Assembly: GCF_030867145.1 (NCBI RefSeq) | Contig: NC_134421.1 | Coordinates: forward strand, 24,497,979 to 24,561,978 | Direction: 5' to 3' | Length of the DNA stretch: 64,000 nt | Origin: Opisthocomus hoazin | Taxonomy: Eukaryota; Chordata; Aves; Opisthocomiformes; Opisthocomidae | Shown here: positions 61,111 through 64,000 of the stretch, piece after piece | Numbering within the stretch: the stretch's first letter is position 1 | Layout: each line of letters begins with the position of its first letter | Position numbers and translations under genes: made by a program | Notes under the pieces: generated by a model | Seen by the model: the letters and a program-made list of their open reading frames with translations, nothing else | Databases searched by the model: none | What the model was told of the DNA's origin: nothing

Positions 61111-64000
61111 TCCTTTGCTAGTGGGTAGTCTTGTACTCTGAGTTTCTCAACTTTCTGAAATCCAGGTGAAGCTGCTTTTTAAGAAATTAACAACCAAAAG
61201 GTTTTAGATTTTCTGAAACTGAGAAACAACAGAATCCATAGGAATAAAAACTGACTAGCTTGAACAACAGCTGTGTAAAGTTTTGGGTTTTTTTTTTTGA
61301 AATGTGGAGCATCAAGCTTATGGTACTTGGTAGCACTGTCAGTGTTGATCTTGCCATTTTTGTCAGATATGAGACTTTGAGATGTGATGTGACTGCTGGA
61401 TGGGGATCAGAAACAAAACACCGGCCCTACTGGCCGTTGACATACATGCTTGTGAAAGCCTGAGGAAGTTCTTGGCATGCTTTAAACTAACCACATTAGG
61501 TTTGCATGCACAGCTTTTTTTAGTGCTTTCTTACAAGGTGAGTATCTTTTCCACAGCTGATAAGTAAAATGATGTCTGTACTCCCTCTGCTGGCTCTGAA
61601 AAAATAGCTTTCATGAGCTTAAATAGTCGAGTAGCACCTCTTACAAATATACCTATATGAAATTCTGAGTAAAGAACAGTGTAAGGAAAGGAAGAGGGAT
61701 TTTCCTGAAAATAGGTCAACAAATAGTTGCTGAAAGCTAATCAGGTGTCTCAGATGCTATCTCCTGCTATAATGGTAAACACTGGTGTTGTATATACCTT
61801 TGTAATTGTAGTCTGGTCTGTTTTTGTGTATCAATAATTGGATGGGGGTATCCAAATTAAGATGCCCACTACTTGTACATCTAGTCATACATCTGAGCCC
61901 TATTTTTATAGGTATTGTGTGCTATATGTACATAGAGATATCGTATCTGGAAGCCTCCAATGGGGAAAGATATAATTCCATAAATTACAGTACTCTGTAC
62001 ACTTGCTTGCTTATTGAGACTACTGTTTTCTTCCTCTGTGAAGAGATATCAGATAGTAAAATTCTCAGTCAGAATGGAAGAAGTTCAGGCCTTGAACAAG
62101 GTCTAGATATAGATAGGTGTTAAGTCCATAATCAAGACAATTGCTCTTGGAAGTCAACAGACATCTTTACATGCCAATGCAGTTAATTCTGTTTTCTTGT
62201 TTTCTGATACTATTACTGTTCTACTACTATTCTAGTTATTTTTGCTTTCTGGAATTGAGGAATGGTTTAACTGTTTTGGAGGATTAAGAGAATAACCCAC
62301 CCTTATATACTGGTCAGTAACTGGTCTGAAGATAGATAAGTAGAGTAACAAGCCAAACTACCTTTTTATCATTTGCTAGCTCAGGCTATCCCTGAACAAG
62401 AATGGCTGAGTCTTGTGGTGTGGAAAATCTGGCTTCTGGTTGCTAAGTCTGAGAATGTTTTCTGGGTTTTCGCACCCACAAGGTGCATTTCCTGGAAAGC
62501 CCAGTCTTTTGTCCAGTCGTTTGCTTGTATAATTCATGACTGTCCAGCATTTAGAAACGGTAAGACTACTGTGCAAACCTGATTTAAGAATTTGGTGCAA
62601 CCAAACACTCTGTGGTTCCTCCTGTTAGATTTCCCTTTCAGTATATCTGTGGCTGTCTGCAGATGTCTTTAGGCGTTGCTGGACCAAGAGGGGACTGCTT
62701 GGCTGTGTAAAAAAAGGCAGTAGCCCAGGTGCTCACACAAAGGTTCGAACATGTCTTCTTCTCACAGCAAGTGTGTTCCCCCTACCAAATATCCTGCTCC
62801 TCAGTTTTTCCTTTTGGGCACTCTGTTGTGGATTAAGGTCTTGAAGTTTAGCCCTATGACTTGGATATCCCCCACTTACAATTGGAATTTAGAGTTTTAC
62901 TGCCATGCCCAGTAATTTTTGTTTTAATGACCAAAGCTGTATTTTAATAATGTTCCCATTGGTTGATGAGTACACCAAAACTTGTAGACCTGCATAGTAC
63001 ACACCATAAAATTTAGCTTAGCAATGCCTGCCTTGAACCCTAATCTTGTCAAGGAAGAACAGCTGAGGATTCTCAGCGCACAGGGAAATACTTCCATTTT
63101 CTAGGAAAGCCTAGCGTATTTTAGAAACCTCCAAATTAAGGAGTTGGAGATTCCTAATCTTAAAATAGCTTAAAATAATAAAATAGCTTATAATAGCTTG
63201 GTTTATTCTTTCTTTGAGCAATTTTGCAGTGAGGCAATTGTTTAAATACCTGATAAAATTTTCTCAGTGAAAAATACTTTTTGACAGCTAATGGCTTATT
63301 TTAATAATTCCTCAACAACAATGTTTTAGTAAGTACATACTTTTTGAGTTTTAAGGAAGAAAGCTGTCTCAAAAGCTGTTTAGTCTTAATTATGTGCATA
63401 AAGCATCATGCCTCCAATTAGATTGTGGTTTTGACAGACAGATGTGTAACTGTCTAAAATTTTCTTCCTTTACACTCTGATTCTGGATTCTGGCTGTATA
63501 CTCTTCAATCATATTGCTGAGTTCCTTTAATTAGATTACTGCTCTAAACTTTGTTCAAATACGAACAAAGTAAGATATTCTCCCCCCAAAAAAAACAAAA
63601 CAAATCAATCAAACCGAAAATCAAAACCAACTGTCATCTCAGTTTCATGCTGTTTTGGTTGGAAGGAAAGATTTCAGTAGGAATGGATACATGTGCAAAA
63701 ATCTGACTCCTGTAGCACATCAAGAATGAACTTGCTGTTAGTAGTCTAGAGAAAGCTACTAGCTTCTGGTATTGAGTCTGCAAGTGCAAAATACAGAACT
63801 ACACATAAAGATTCAGTGTAATTGTATGTTCGTTCTGAAGGTGAACTGGAAGCACTGTTTATAAGCTGCTCTGCTATACCTGTGAATGTTAAACATGTGA
63901 AGGATATTCAGGACTCTGTTGGCATAAATTTGTGTCTGTTTTAAAGCATTGCTTTCCTCCAGAAAAGGAGAAAATAGAAAGCAATGTTGTGAAGTACTGG

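Larger units (their letters stand above)
50721..64000. other. 13.3-kb probable first intron (non-coding)
   Basis: The sequence turns AT-rich again right of the island. No coding exon can be supported: open frames reach 159 codons (55170-55649, minus), but none has a domain or good splice framing. Contents are homopolymer tracts (listed), a (TA)11 run, a GC-rich block at 57.87-58.48 kb and a candidate conserved block at 60.89-61.11 kb. Interpretation as intron 1 of the island's gene is an inference from orientation of the donor sites. Confidence 0.45.

Overview
This window is vertebrate nuclear DNA, almost certainly from a bird. The main evidence is a set of CR1 retrotransposon copies (LINE family) that end in the octamer tail (ATTCTRTG)n typical of avian CR1, together with a GC-rich solo LTR of avian endogenous-retrovirus type. 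The background is AT-rich non-coding sequence with one large CpG island near 47.9-50.7 kb. I find no intact host protein-coding gene, tRNA, rRNA, CRISPR array or bacterial-style operon. I cannot name the species or the host gene.

Layout. Positions 1-193 are a CpG-containing segment open in two frames and followed by a splice-donor-like site. Positions 0.2-12.5 kb are AT-rich and non-coding, with one CR1 copy at 2.56-3.18 kb. The block at 12.5-29.7 kb is rich in mobile elements: CR1 at 12.57-13.95 (+), 15.36-16.10 (+), 17.06-17.72 (-), a stub at 18.02 (-), 18.78-20.72 (-) and 28.83-29.73 (-), plus a 418-bp solo LTR at 21.87-22.29 (-) flanked by a 5-bp near-perfect duplication. Positions 29.7-47.7 kb are AT-rich intergenic or intronic DNA with a few low-complexity tracts and some stretches that look enhancer-like.

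The CpG island carries GC boxes, a CRE-like site, a perfect GTCACGTGAC palindrome, a G-quadruplex motif and three plus-strand splice-donor-like sites. It is the obvious promoter of the window, most simply the 5' untranslated first exon of a plus-strand gene whose first intron would fill 50.7-64 kb. Divergent transcription to the left is also possible. The long GC-rich open frames on both strands of the island look like low-stop artefacts.

The CR1 copies fall into at least four 3'-end types. Three copies (12.57, 18.78 and 28.83 kb) belong to one subfamily and are very similar, so they were probably active fairly recently. The last keeps an unbroken 258-codon C-terminal ORF2 frame. The other three ORF2 remnants are broken by single-base deletions and nonsense changes described below. 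I did not find convincing evidence of a previously undescribed system. The most useful leads are the unidentified CpG-island promoter, the CpG-rich solo LTR, the inverted pair of similar CR1 copies, and several candidate conserved non-coding blocks.
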